DNA from: Phorcus lineatus
Lineage: Eukaryota > Mollusca > Gastropoda > Trochida > Trochidae
Direction of reading: 5' to 3'
NCBI GenBank assembly: GCA_921293015.1
Contig: OV121086.1
Coordinates: 37,881,194-37,945,193 of the forward strand
DNA length: 64,000 nucleotides
This document shows, piece by piece, positions 1 through 11,565 of this stretch. A program made the position numbers and the translations under genes. The notes beneath the pieces were generated by a model. The model was not told where the DNA came from. It made no database searches and was given only the letters and a program-made list of their open reading frames with translations. Position 1 is the stretch's first letter; each line of letters starts with the position of its first letter.

Positions 1-77
1 CGTTATCTGTTATGACGAGACTCGGAACATTCCGAGCTGAAAAAACATTCGGCGTTTTGACTTAATCATTGTAACAT

Positions 78-166
78 CTTGTAAAAGTGTTATTTGAACC
101 TCGTTTAGGTAAAAACTAACTTAGTTTCGCAGCTGGTCATGTTTCTTGGGCGTATCACTCCTTAAT
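78..166 (-). pseudogene. decayed duplicate of sigma-GST exon 1 (3' half)
   Basis: About 90 bases that duplicate the block at about 199-286, which is the end of exon 1 of the neighbouring GST gene plus its intron start. Read on the minus strand, the fragment still resembles the exon 1 tail (KE-stop-YAQET-stop-PAAKL), but the Arg codon has become TGA, the Trp codon has become TGA, one codon is missing, and the splice donor reads GTTAG instead of GTAAG. The rest of the exon is not recognisable. It sits about 120 bases downstream of the intact exon 1, inside that gene's first intron, so it is a small tandem duplication that has decayed. Confidence 0.7.
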
Positions 167-241
167 CGTTGAATCGTTGCTTGTGTATCTTCGAATCTTT
201 GTAAAAAATATTTGTGAACGTTTAGGTATGAAATCACTTAC

Positions 242-374
242 TTGGTTTCGCTGCTGGCCATGATTCCTGTGTATATCGCTCCTCTTTGAAGTCTATACCT
301 TGACTTGCGAGTAACAGGCGAATGATCTCACCCCTGGCTCGGGCATCGAAATACTTGAGCGTGTAACTTGGCAT
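242..374 (-). CDS. sigma-class glutathione S-transferase, copy A (exon 1 only, gene leaves window)
   Basis: First coding exon of a cytosolic sigma-class GST, which conjugates glutathione to electrophiles or isomerises prostaglandin H-type substrates. The start at 374 begins MPSYTLKYFDARARGE. It contains the sigma/alpha-type catalytic Tyr (residue 8 of MPSYTLKY) and the RGE..R turn of the thioredoxin-like N-terminal domain, and it ends with WPAAKP. The donor is GTAAGT directly after position 242, leaving phase 1, as in all other copies here. Exons 2-5 would lie to the left of position 1. A TATA box sits about 50 bases upstream. A decayed half-copy of this exon lies just downstream at 78-166. 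Confidence 0.88.
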
Positions 375-423
375 GTTGAAGTGTAAATGCCCTGCAGGGA
401 ATGCGTACCCTGGAAGGTGGCAG

Positions 424-431
424 CCTTTATA
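424..431 (-). promoter_or_regulatory. TATA box of GST copy A
   Basis: The minus strand reads TATAAAGG about 50 bases upstream of the start codon of GST copy A. Spacing and sequence fit a core promoter; the transcription start is inferred, not seen. Confidence 0.5.
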
Positions 432-1385
432 TCTGTGTGAAATCTGCTGAATCATCCATTCTGGTGGGTCTTGTCGTTACCAGAGACTCTATCGACCTGA
501 AGCTGAAAAGCTCCTATTGAACATGGTAGAGGTATCTTTGACTAGTAACTGTGCTATTCGAAGTCAATGCAAACAAGTTTAAGTTCTATCGTGAATGGAA
601 AATCATAATTTGTCTTATTACTGAATGATTTATCGTCTTGCAAAGATATACTGTTTATACGATATCAATTTTATGAGAATATTTTAGGAAAAGCAGATCA
701 CAATGAATTTATGCATTAATTTTTTAAATAATGATTGAGATATTTGTGTAACGAACATATCCACACCAAAAGCATGCTCAATAAACCCTTCAGTATAACC
801 CTGGTCTAACCCGGCACGTTATAAAATTAAAAGGTATCAAATTATTTTGCAAGGTTGTTATCATCTGTCATTGATTATTATGCTTAAACGTTAAGGCTAC
901 CTTTTGCTGAGCAGGTATATATTGGTCTATCCATTATTGCATCATAATTGTCGAAAGTTTCAGCAAACAATTTGTATGTTAAGTGGCCCGTAAATGCTGA
1001 CGAATGTGTAACGTAAATCGGAAAAAAATTCTCTTTTCAGAAAACGATTCAATTGTCTGAAATGTTTATGGGTTTTTTTGTACGAGAAACTTTCGACAAA
1101 AATGTTAAACCTTGAATGGACAGGGGAAGATGATGTATTATCTGAAACTCTGAGACGTTGAAACAGGATCGCTTATTAGATTTCAGCTGAATCACGACAG
1201 GAGTACGACGAGGGCTGCGCTTTTGTTAGCATGACTTCGTATCGGATTAGCACGTATACATACAAACCATGATGACGGTGCTGATTTCTACTCACTGCGT
1301 ATACCATCTGTTATTCTAATAATAGCGTTAGGAAATATCTAAGTCAACGCAGTTATTTTTTCAGTAACTTGTATAATCATGAGAT

Positions 1386-1828
1386 CAGTCTGATTAAAAT
1401 CGACCGTGTTCCGAGGAATAAAAGTTTCAAAATATTGGGTCTATCGAGATTCGAACTCTATTTGTCTAGGCTATCCTCTCCACTAGGTCTGAAGGCAGCC
1501 TCACTGCTCGCACGTACCGACACCAGTTTAGCGCAGACAAAACCTAGTCAATGGCGAACCAATCACATCATCGCGTTTAAAATAATGATAGCGGCGATCA
1601 AGGTTAACGAATGGAAATGGGAGTTACTTGCCCCTAGCTACTGATACCGAATGCTTTTGCCGCACGCATTGTGATTGGTTAGCTTAGTTTACGCAAGAAC
1701 GTGCGCTACAGTAGGGTGCGGTCAGACCTAGTGGAGAGGATAGCCTAGACAAATAGAGTTCGAATCTCGATAGACCCAATATTTTGAAACTTTTATTCCT
1801 CGGAACACGGTCGATTTTAATCAGACTG
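1386..1828. mobile_element. MITE with perfect 107-bp terminal inverted repeats, Mutator-like features
   Basis: The arms at 1386-1492 and 1722-1828 are exact reverse complements over 107 bases, starting CAGTCTGATTAAAATCGACC. They flank a unique core of about 230 bases. The 10-mer ATCATGAGAT occurs directly on both sides (1376-1385 and 1829-1838), a target-site duplication. Long inverted repeats with a 9-11 bp duplication fit Mutator-like elements better than hAT elements. No transposase is encoded. Diverged relatives lie at 41770-41861 and 44903-45110. The arms include tRNA-like box-B words (GAGTTCGAATCTC). Confidence 0.85.
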
Positions 1829-2040
1829 ATCATGAGATTACCATATAATCAAGTTTATTAACATCAAGTTTTTCTTGTTGCTTAAGAATACACAGTCTTT
1901 AACTTCCTTTGAGTCAACGACTCAATATATACCGGACAAACAAAATACAGATACATTTTACAAGTATTTAAAAAATTTGAAATTTTGAAAAACAACATAT
2001 GGACGATATTATATGAATGTCCATGACGTACTGTGTGTAC

Positions 2041-2110
2041 GACGATAGTGTCTTTATTCGTATTTCCTGAGCGAGAGCGAGGGATATATTAATACTTAGG
2101 CACCAGTGTC
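2041..2110. repeat. hairpin repeat, copy 1
   Basis: An imperfect inverted repeat around the centre GAGCGAGAGCGAGGG. Sequence from about 2000 to 2115 recurs at 45480-45595, including the words TGTCCATGAC and GAGCGAGAGCGAGG. Probably a small foldback MITE. Confidence 0.55.
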
Positions 2111-2115
2111 GTTTA

Positions 2116-4896
2116 CATAATTATTATGTCATGAGCACGAATATAATATTCTGTTCATTACGTAAGTCGAAACAATCAAAAAAATAATCCAAATTTACAA
2201 ACAGGCATAGGTGGATAACTTGCCGTCTGCGAATTTTGAACGCAACGTAATAGGCGAACTGTAACGTCAAAGTATTGATTATTACGTGACGTCACAATTA
2301 AAAAGGGATATTTTGCCTTTGGGCATCTTTAGAAAAGTAATAATCCCAATATTATAACCATCGTAGGTAATATAATTGCATCTTTTTATTGCCCAAAATA
2401 TTAAACAAAGTCCAATATCCTTAAATTATTTTCTCCATTGAAAAATAATTTTGCACTATCATTAATGAAGTTTGGGCTTCTTAAAGGACACGAAGTTTAG
2501 AAATGACGCGAGCTTGTGTGTTTAGCCTACTTACATTCTATCGTACACTGCCTATGTTGATCAATTCAATATGGTAGAGTTCAGTTAGAGCGGTTTGTTG
2601 CTGAAAGAGACCGGTATACATTGATTCTGATTACCATTAGTAATATCAATACCACAGGTACTCGAGTATATGTGCCAGTCATTAAAGCTCGAGTTAACAT
2701 ATTCTAACCGTTGAAAATAATAACACGTCATGAAGTGTGCTTATTTTTTTAATTTGATGACTTCGAAATACAGTATTTTCACACAATGTTTTCAAAATTT
2801 TCATTCATGGCCAATAAATGATAGTACAGTATAAATTATAACTATAAATTTGCTGTTATAGATAGTCCAATACCTCCGTTTCCTTGATAATTTGTTTTCA
2901 CAGCCTTTTAAGATATAATTTATTTCTTGATCAACGACAAGGTTTTTCGTTTTCATTAATCTTATCGTTTTCGTGGGATATATTTATACAGTTATGTGTG
3001 ATATGTGAAAAAGAAAAGATAATCCTATCAATAGAAACTCCCTTAAAAATCTGCTTACAAAATAGTCTCGAACAAATTCCCATCCAGAGATAAGACCTAT
3101 CCAGCAAATAATGATTCACAACGAAAGGAAAGAGTATATTTTGTAAAAAAAAGTTTTATGCCCATGTCATGTCTATAGATAAATGCGAATATATACAATA
3201 CTTTTATGCTGTATATATGCTGTATATCATTCAGTAATATGTAATCATTACACAATTTAAATCATATCAGGCGAAACACAAAGGTCTCAACATCTCCTGC
3301 TAAGCAGAACTCGCGCAGGTGACAATCACTGGCTTTTAAGTTTTACTGAGTTTCGTCCCCTTTCCTGTGCCGACTCTAATTGAAAGAATATAGAACCTAT
3401 AGTTCGATTTATCATTAAGAGTTAAAATATCCACCTCGTTTCCTCAAAGGACCCGCTCCTGAAGATTTTAGTTTTCTAACGATTTTTCTTAATGTTACAA
3501 TTTGAATATATCTTTTCTTAGAGATTGTATGAGTCTTGAGGTTAAAATCTAAAAAATAATGGTAGAAAAACAGACGTCGTACTAAAGGCCTTCAGGCAAT
3601 GCTATAATCATCTTCGGTGAAACTCTGGACATGGTAAATCATCAAAAATTTTCAGCTGAGTCATGGTATACTACAGGGTTTACTCCTTGGCCATTGAGGA
3701 TTTCTACGAGATAAGCTCTGCAACGCTGATGACGCTGCCCGATAAAGAGGGTATGTCAACATGACACTGATTAGTGAGTGTGTACGTGTACGATTGTGTG
3801 TAGACAAACGTTTCCCTACGTTTTGATTAACAGTTGATGTTTAAATAACCTGTTCCAGTTTGAAGCTTATGTCAAGTTTCAATTAGTGTTTGCAAATGAT
3901 TTTAAATACATTTTCCGACATCATGTGACTTTGCTTAATCGGTAAACAATTTTGTACGAGATAACAGAAAATGACGATGCACAAATCTAACCATTAAACT
4001 AATGATCACCGGCTTCAGCAGTTCTCATACAATGGTCGGAGGTGAGGGACCTCACCAACATCTGTGGGGTTAAAATTTGAAATGGCAGGAAATAATTAGA
4101 ATGTTTAATATTTAGTAGCTCAAATGAAGCGCATATAGAATGTTGGATAGTTGGACTGTTTCTAATGTTATTAGAACCATGTCAGCAAGCTTCTCTAAAA
4201 CCGTAATATAAACGGTTTATTCAATGTGCAAACGATTGATACTGCATTGCTTTAAAGAGGTTTACCTATCGGCTATGGTCCGCCATGTTGCTTTGAAGGA
4301 ACATGACATAAAAAGGGGCGCTGTAATTTTACTAATTGCACAACATTATAATGATAAACTATTTGCATAGAGAGATTATCCACACGGTAACATATGATTT
4401 ATTAAAAGACGAATCAACATTAAATTGTATTGCCGTAGCCAGGCCTTACAAGCTAGTGGCGCCGATGAATCGGCTTCACTTTTCATTCAAGTTTTATTTT
4501 ACCGAGTGTGCGCTCTCATTTATCTACCTGCACGATCAACCAAAATGTTCTCTCCAGTATCATGATTCAACTGGGTTATGTTAAAATCATGAACTGATAT
4601 TAGACTTGTAAAAACGGGAATGTGCCCCTGAATTTGGTTTCCACAAAAAATGACCCGTTGGGACTATCCTTTTAATTGCACCTATTAGAATTTTTAGAAT
4701 AAGGTTTTAGAACATCTTACACCTTAACATCAGTAAGTAGTTGTGATGTTTTTCAATGTATCTCCACTTCGAATCAAGATGGAGTTTGAAAATTTGCAAA
4801 AATGGTAAACCAGAATACTTGGAATAGTAAGGTAACATTCTTTTCTGGTAACATGCTTGAAACATGAATACAAAAGCACTCAGCCTGCTGTTATTG
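2116..4896. other. intergenic spacer, nothing recognised
   Basis: AT-rich sequence between the hairpin repeat and a TTAA-ended MITE. The open frames are short, overlapping on both strands and without family resemblance. No GST exon, RNA gene or clear repeat was seen. Confidence 0.5.
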
Positions 4897-5370
4897 TTAA
4901 AGAGCCACTCCGTGAGTTGTTGGAGCCATAGATGCCAAACTTAATCAATGGTGTCATTTGATCGCGAAGTATCGACTGTTACCAAAAAGACACATTTTAA
5001 AGCTTATTGATTTTACAGTGACAAGAAGAAGGTAGAACGTCGCAATTATGATCGAAAACCGGACAGTGGCGCGCGTCAAATAGTCAAACGTAATTTTGGA
5101 ATCTTACCCAAAACATCAAGGAGGGCAGTTAGGAGTTGATAGCGTTTGTTAGGTTATATAATTAGTATCCATGTATATTGGACGTGATATCTACACTTCT
5201 GTGCATTTAAAAGGCTGTTTTTAGATTTTCATGGAAAATCAGTATTTGTCATATCTATGTCTTTTGGACATGAAAAGTTAAGATGTTTTGATTTTATAAG
5301 GCCACATATGACATTTAGGTTCGTATCAAAGGTAAATATTATGTTATGAAATCACGGAGTGGCTCTTTAA
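4897..5370. mobile_element. TTAA-ended MITE, family 1, copy 1
   Basis: A 474-base non-coding element with terminal inverted repeats TTAAAGAGCCACTCCGTGA at both ends. Near-identical copies lie at 30765-31242 and 48802-49229. TTAA at each end suggests insertion into TTAA, as for piggyBac-type elements. An internal word GATCGAAAACCGGACAGTGG (from 5050) is shared with a second MITE family at 8732. It lies just beyond the 3' end of GST copy B. Confidence 0.85.
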
Positions 5371-5596
5371 GGGTGGTTATGTTTAAAAAATAAAACTATT
5401 AACATCTGAAATACTTTTATTTTAAGATATATCACAACAGAGCACCTCGCTCAAATTCTTTGTATTGTTTATGAAAAGGAGAGCTGATGTCTCAACTAAT
5501 TCCTAACAACCCAAACAAGCAAGGAGCGGTATATATTTGCATAAAGCTATGAGCAATCTTCTTGATTTTTATGCACTGAAATTGTTCATTTTGTCT

Positions 5597-8500
5597 CTAA
5601 AGATCAGTCTGCTTCCTTCCAGCAAGGTACTTCTTGATGTTATCATTAGCCTTGACATTGTCAACTATGGCCTTGACATTGGGAAACTTGGCGAGAATCT
5701 CGTCGCTCACGTGACAATCAACGATATCAAAAAGAGCGAGGTCACCAAGACTCAACTGGAAATAAACAAGAGTGTCATTTTAGATGGAAAGAAAGTAATT
5801 CGCAAAATGATATCTAATACGAATAAATAGGAGTTATTGCTTTTTACTTTTGACTGAGCAGAAAATCCTAAATCATGAAATAAACATAAAATTGTTGTTA
5901 GGATACAGCTGTTGAAAGTATCTCTCGTAATATATCTTAAGTTGTTAGTATAGGTTTAGAACTTTACGATTCACAAATATCAGGTGTGGTATTAAACCTA
6001 TGTATCAATATGTATTTCTCATTTCAGTTCGATATACATTTACATGTAGATAGTCTACAATACATTTGAAACTGAAAAGCAATGAGCAATAAATGCAAAC
6101 CTCATATGAATTAAGGTTCATAATCAAATACATTTTGATATATTTTTACATTTAAGTTTTACAAAAAGAAGAAGTATTGAAAAAACCAACCTTGTTTCCG
6201 ACCGTATATCCGTTTGCTTTCACCGATACGATCTTCTCCAAGTTGCCAATAAATTTGGGAATGACTGTTTCGGTAAGTGCTTTCTTCAACTCGGCCTGTG
6301 CATAATAAAAGATAGATTTGAGTATTATATAATCGCATCGTTTTATACTGTCGTCATCATCTTGGTAAATTTGACACTGTCTTTAGTAAATAAACGTACT
6401 GCAAAGAATGTATGAACCATTGGAATATCAATGTAAACGGGTTCCTTCTAATAACAATAGTGTATGTCGCAGTTCATGATCAACTCATGACTAATGTTAT
6501 ACATTTCATTGTTGAATACCAAACCGACGAAGTCTGAAGTCTGCGGGTGTGGATGATTGTCATTTCTTTTTCCGGAGATCACCATTTTAGATTATTAAAG
6601 TGTAGCAATAAAGGTTAACCAAAGATAAGGGAACAAGAGGACTTGCATTCACTGACATATAAATCGCAATAAGGCGTATATCAACGCTTAAGAGTACTAG
6701 TGTTGATATATGCCTTACTATAATAATTCATTACCGTAAAATTGAGACTAGACTCCTAAGGTAGAAAACTACAGGCACTGTCATTTTGTTTACCCAATTC
6801 TTTATTTTTTCTTCATTTATAGGACACACTTTCACAAAGCTCTACTTAACGTAATTACAGTTGGTCATGTTAGTCACCCTTGGTCATCTACAAATCCCTA
6901 AGGTATATTGAGTTTACTAAGGTAGCCTTAGTGCAATGTTAAAGTATGCGCATAGGGTAAATATAGCGTTATGGATGTTTAGGGCAATGAGCCATTCGTA
7001 AGTTTTCGCAAAAGTGCCAATCTGGTTAAAACGAGCTGTAATTATCCGTGCGGGACGTACACAATTACATATAATTTTAATTAGATTACAAAAGTGCATC
7101 CTTTCCAAAAATAAAAGAATCAATTATGAAGACTACTAATCAATTTGGAAAAGGTGTAATCTATCAAACATACAGTCCTTACAGTTACAAATGAGATCAC
7201 CCATTCCTCGGTCAACCACGATAATCATTGCTGAACTTCATACAAGTGGTCAAAAGATACATCCAAGGATGATCATATAAAGGACTGAATAGAACCACTA
7301 CAATGACAGGAATGAAGCGTGAGTCATTACCTTTTTCTCCTCGTCTTTCTCGAAGAAAACTTTAACATATTCTTTGAAGAGATCCTGACAGATGTCGATG
7401 ACGCGGTCCACCTCGTATTTGTCCTGGTTGCTATCGCCGTAGATATCTGTGAAAATATAAAGGTATGTAACAATGTGTTCTAGAGTTAGATTTGATGTGT
7501 TTACTACGGCGATAATTCGCATGTTCGATTGTTATGATTTATGTGTCGTCGTTACAGCTTACTTGTGAGAGTTACGAGATTTGCTATGGCCTTTTACTAT
7601 TTGTGGAGGATCATAAATCGTATAAATGGGGTACATGCTCTTTCTTATATTTATGACCCAAGAAGTTTAAGGGTGTTATTAAAAACGGGGTACTAACAAT
7701 ACAAACAAAATCCAAATAAATAATACACGTTTGAAATTTTTAAATTTTTAAATCAACTTTTTAATTGGTAGTGACAGAACAATGACGAGTCTGAATCAAA
7801 TAAATCTAAAAACTACTCTAGAATTATCTTAAAACTTCTCTTTACGTAGGTGCTTCATATCCTTGTCGTATCTTTTTGAAATATGTATGTAATATTTTGA
7901 ATTTTGGAACGATTACATTTGTCATTTGTTTTGAAATTCCTCGGGTTTTTTTGCATTCAAATTTGAACAAAATTTCAATAATAATATCAATAAATGAAGT
8001 ACATGTATGCATCACAGATTTAAACATCATTTCGTACTTTTACCGCGACCACTCTCCATACATTGTATTAAAAATCTCCAGTAAGGATACTTGCATATAT
8101 AACTATTTTAGCACATCAAAAAGTGTTCATTAAAATAATTTAAACCAGAATATGATATGATAACAAAATTCGAAAAAAATCAGTTTCAATTGATATCAAG
8201 TAATCATCAACTTTACAGTAACAAAAATCGGTAACACGAGAACTGTTACGACATTATATTGTTGCACAAGCTCCCTTGGGCTAAGGTGATCGTAACTCAA
8301 TGGCATAGCTTTCGGTTAGAGCTGTCCTTCGCACTAAGGGAGCTACAATGTATGTGAAAATAGTCTGCTGTGAACATGTAAGTAAGAAATATGACTTACC
8401 AAACTCCCTTGCAAGATACCTTGCCATAGCCAGACTCTCTGTGTAATCCTTTCCATCTATCGTCAGCACAGGCATCTGGCCAAATGGCGTGTCTGTATCA

Positions 8501-9337
8501 TACAATATGTATACAGTTTTGCATCTTCCCTATTTACTTTGTAGAAGTTTCCGTTGATTATTCTAAACATAGACTTGTCTGATACGTTTGAGATTTGTCG
8601 TAAAAAATGGGGTCTTCACCGAATCTATCACGGCGACATTCAAACTCATATGGATACAGTTCTTGCACACCATTTGAAAATACTTCGACGGCAAATTAGT
8701 ATCTCTTTCTGGAATGTAGTGAAGTATCTATTTAAAGGGACACAGAGTATATTGTTAGAGTCAAATATGTCAGATATTATCAAAGGTGTTATCTTCTCGA
8801 GAAGTAGTGGTTGTTTCAGAAAATCCTTATCCAAATGCTTATCAGTTCAATATAACGACAATAAACAGGTTAAAGTAATGATTTGTGATCGAAAACCGGA
8901 CAGTGGAGCGCGTCAATAACCCAAAATGTCATTTCGGAAACTTATTAACAGCAGACACAAAGACAAATATTGTTTGATAGTGTTGAGTAGGTCATTTAAC
9001 TGAAATACACGTTAACCGGACACACGATTTCGAACTCTTTACATTCATAAAGCCATTTTCAGAGCATCATTGAAAACACGAAAGTATAATAATTTTGGCA
9101 TTTTAGAGATAGAAGTACATGTTTAAGGGGGCGATTTAAACTTAACTCAGGTCAAAGGGTATTTTGGATCTTACTAAAACCACATTAAAAATCATGAAAC
9201 ATACTCTGTGTCACTTTAATGTCTGAGTTTGTTTTTATTTTAGGTCAACGTAGTTCCGTGGTATGCCTAGTCAGGCCATTTCTGTATAAGCATACTAATA
9301 TGCAATTTCAGACAAGTGAAAGGTAAACAGAAAATCG

Positions 9338-9382
<45 letters not shown>

Positions 9383-10167
9383 ATCATGACTATACCATTC
9401 GCAACCATGCATAATAGAACTAGATAAAACATTCACATTTGAAAAACAAAATGAAAACTTGATAATTTCAATTGAATATGACCTACGAAATGAATTTATA
9501 GTTAAGACACCGACAGGAGTAGTAAATCCATAGTAATATTTATCAGTGTATCAGTTTCAGTAACAAAGGCATACGCTAATTGGGTTATCTCAACACAGTT
9601 CATCGTGACATTTAACCGCATTAGTCTGTACACGCCCACCATGTGACTAGTCTATTGTGTAGTTTAATAGAATGACTGCCCAATCCATTTGGATTGAATA
9701 TATTTGGTAAATCTTCCATTTTGATTGTTGATGATTTAGACATGTAACATGGTATGTTTAGATATGACGTTACATATAAAGGTAACTTGCATATCTCTGT
9801 TTAAGCAGCGTATTATGTTGGGTTGACAAGTTTCGTTTGGGCGATGAAGTAACTAGCCAAGTTTACATACAAAATGTTCTCTATCATTATTCAGCTTGTT
9901 CATAACACTTGTCAATCATGATTTTCATAGGCAAATCCTAGGCAAGTCAAATAGGAACAAGTGGATTACTAGTCATCAGGTCAAAATATAGAAAGAAACA
10001 CTTTAAAGAACAAACTCAATTTAATTCCACCTACTTGGTTTCTCTGCAGGCCATGTTTCGAAAGAGAATCTTTTGTCCTCAAAATCGACACCCTTTAGCG
10101 TCAGCACCAATCTGGTAAGTTCACCTCTTGCTCTGACATCGAAGTATCGGAGGACGTATTTGGGCAT
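5597..10167 (-). CDS. sigma-class glutathione S-transferase, copy B (complete, 5 exons)
   Basis: Cytosolic sigma-class GST of 201 aa. Coding exons, in transcription order: 10167-10035, 8492-8400, 7446-7331, 6295-6191, 5755-5597 (stop TAG). Intron phases are 1,1,0,0 and all sites are GT-AG (the intron 4 donor, GTTGGT, is weak). Exon 1 starts [16 protein letters not shown] with catalytic Tyr8. Exon 2 carries the glutathione-site loop TPFGQMPVL and the Glu-Ser pair in [10 protein letters not shown]. Exons 3-5 form the all-helical C-terminal domain, with [10 protein letters not shown] at the start of exon 5 holding the conserved N-capping Asp. A TATA box lies 88 bases upstream and AATAAA lies at 5416-5421 downstream. 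Intron 1 carries a MITE and a TCA microsatellite. Family and structure are clear; the substrate is unknown. Confidence 0.94.
6671..6716. repeat. short imperfect palindrome in GST-B intron 3
   Basis: The arms AAGGCGTATATCAAC and GTTGATATATGCCTT face each other across about 16 bases with one mismatch. They could form a hairpin in RNA or DNA. No second copy was seen. Confidence 0.55.
8732..9219. mobile_element. TTAA-ended MITE, family 2, copy 1 (in GST-B intron 1)
   Basis: A 488-base element whose ends read TTAAAGGGACACAGAGTAT and, inverted, ATACTCTGTGTCACTTTAA. A diverged copy lies at 28995-29434. It shares the core GATCGAAAACCGGACAGTGG (8887-8906) with family 1. No coding capacity. Confidence 0.8.
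9338..9382. repeat. (TCA)n microsatellite, 15 units
   Basis: An uninterrupted trinucleotide run inside intron 1 of GST copy B. Confidence 0.95.
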
Positions 10168-10254
10168 GATGGCTGAAAGTTCTGGAGACTGATGTGCTTC
10201 AACTGTACTCGTCGTCTGCTTCAGACAGAAGGGAAGGAGTGACCTGATTTTCCC

Positions 10255-10270
10255 TTATATAGGGCCAATG
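10255..10270 (-). promoter_or_regulatory. TATA box and adjacent CCAAT motif of GST copy B
   Basis: On the minus strand an inverted CCAAT (ATTGG) is followed immediately by CTATATAAGGG. The TATA core at 10255-10261 is about 88 bases upstream of the GST-B start codon, a usual distance for a short 5' leader. Confidence 0.6.
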
Positions 10271-11490
10271 GAGGTCATGGCATTATCAGTTGGCCCAGTA
10301 TGCTTGTTTAGGGTAATAAATCTCAATAACTGGAGTCAACGAGAGTATACGATGATAGTGATTGAGTAAAAGGACTTATAAAGTTTGCATGTCTGTGCGT
10401 GCCATATCAATGGATACTCTGAGGTTCTTGTGTAAATATTGGTCACTTTAAGTTTGAGACGATATTGTTAAGAGTGTGATGTAAAGAATATTGACGGGGC
10501 AGTCATACAAAGTTTGTTTGTTGTTTCATACTGTTTGAACTGTGTAAATACTTTAGAAGCCAATCATGACATCATAAGTGGGTGAAGTTAATGTAATGCA
10601 ATGTTATGTAATGTTAGTTAAACATTAATACTTAGTTTAACTTGTACGTTCAAGCACACAAAGAATCGATTGACACCTTAAACATTTTATGGACGCTGAA
10701 CTTGACTCAATAGATTGATAAAACCTGCATATAAATTATTAAGACCTTTCTTTCAGGTTGGTCAGCTCATATTATAAGTATTTTGAATTGAAATGGACAT
10801 TTGTCATTTGCACAAATTAATTATCAAATTGGATTATTGATATTCGAAAACCAATTATTGATTTTGTAATCAAATGATTTGAATCTTTTCTGGTAAAATT
10901 GTGAACCTGATTTTTTGTATTGATGAACGTTGGTGAAAGAGTTTGTGTGGTGAACAAATGAACATTTGTTTACTTTAAAAATATATAAGACATTGTTACA
11001 TAATTCTTAGTTGACGTCACTGAATTCATGACCCAAAGGCAATATCCTTATATGGCGAGTCTGAAATACTGCAGGCAACTATCGTTCAACCTTCGTCCAC
11101 AAACAAACTGCAGAATTCCTGCCACCAAGTGCTTTAGTCTACATGTTATGTGTCACTGCATTTCCTATGAATTACTACTTACTACAGACTTTTTAAACAA
11201 CTAAGATCATATCTCAATCAGATGAAGTATCGCGCGCTTAACATTTGTCCATCATCAATATGCGATTATAGCTTGTTAAACTGAAACGAAACGAAACGAA
11301 ACGGAAATAAAACGAAACGAAATTAAACAAGCGGAATTCCATCTGATTTTAATCAGATTGGATCATATCTAAACCTTTAAAAGTTGCATAAGTTGTTCAT
11401 AATCCTATTTACCTATATGATCTGTTATCATATGTGACAAATGGGACATTCAGACTTCACTTTGAATTGTCCATACTATTCAGTACAATT

Positions 11491-11496
<6 letters not shown>

Positions 11497-11564
<68 letters not shown>
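11497..11564. repeat. (TA)n microsatellite, insertion site of the Tc1-like element
   Basis: About 34 TA units directly abutting the left end of the Tc1-like transposon. A short TA run and an ACAC run continue after its right end at 13080. Confidence 0.95.

Positions 11565-11565
<1 letters not shown>

Noticed and set aside
1440-1500. tRNA gene suggested by GAGTTCGAATCTC and a GGGTCTA/TAGACCC pairing
   Set aside because: The pairing arises from the inverted arms of the MITE; spacing between the A- and B-box-like words is too short and no cloverleaf forms.
5537-5830. Plus-strand 97-codon frame
   Set aside because: It is the antisense shadow of GST-B exon 5.
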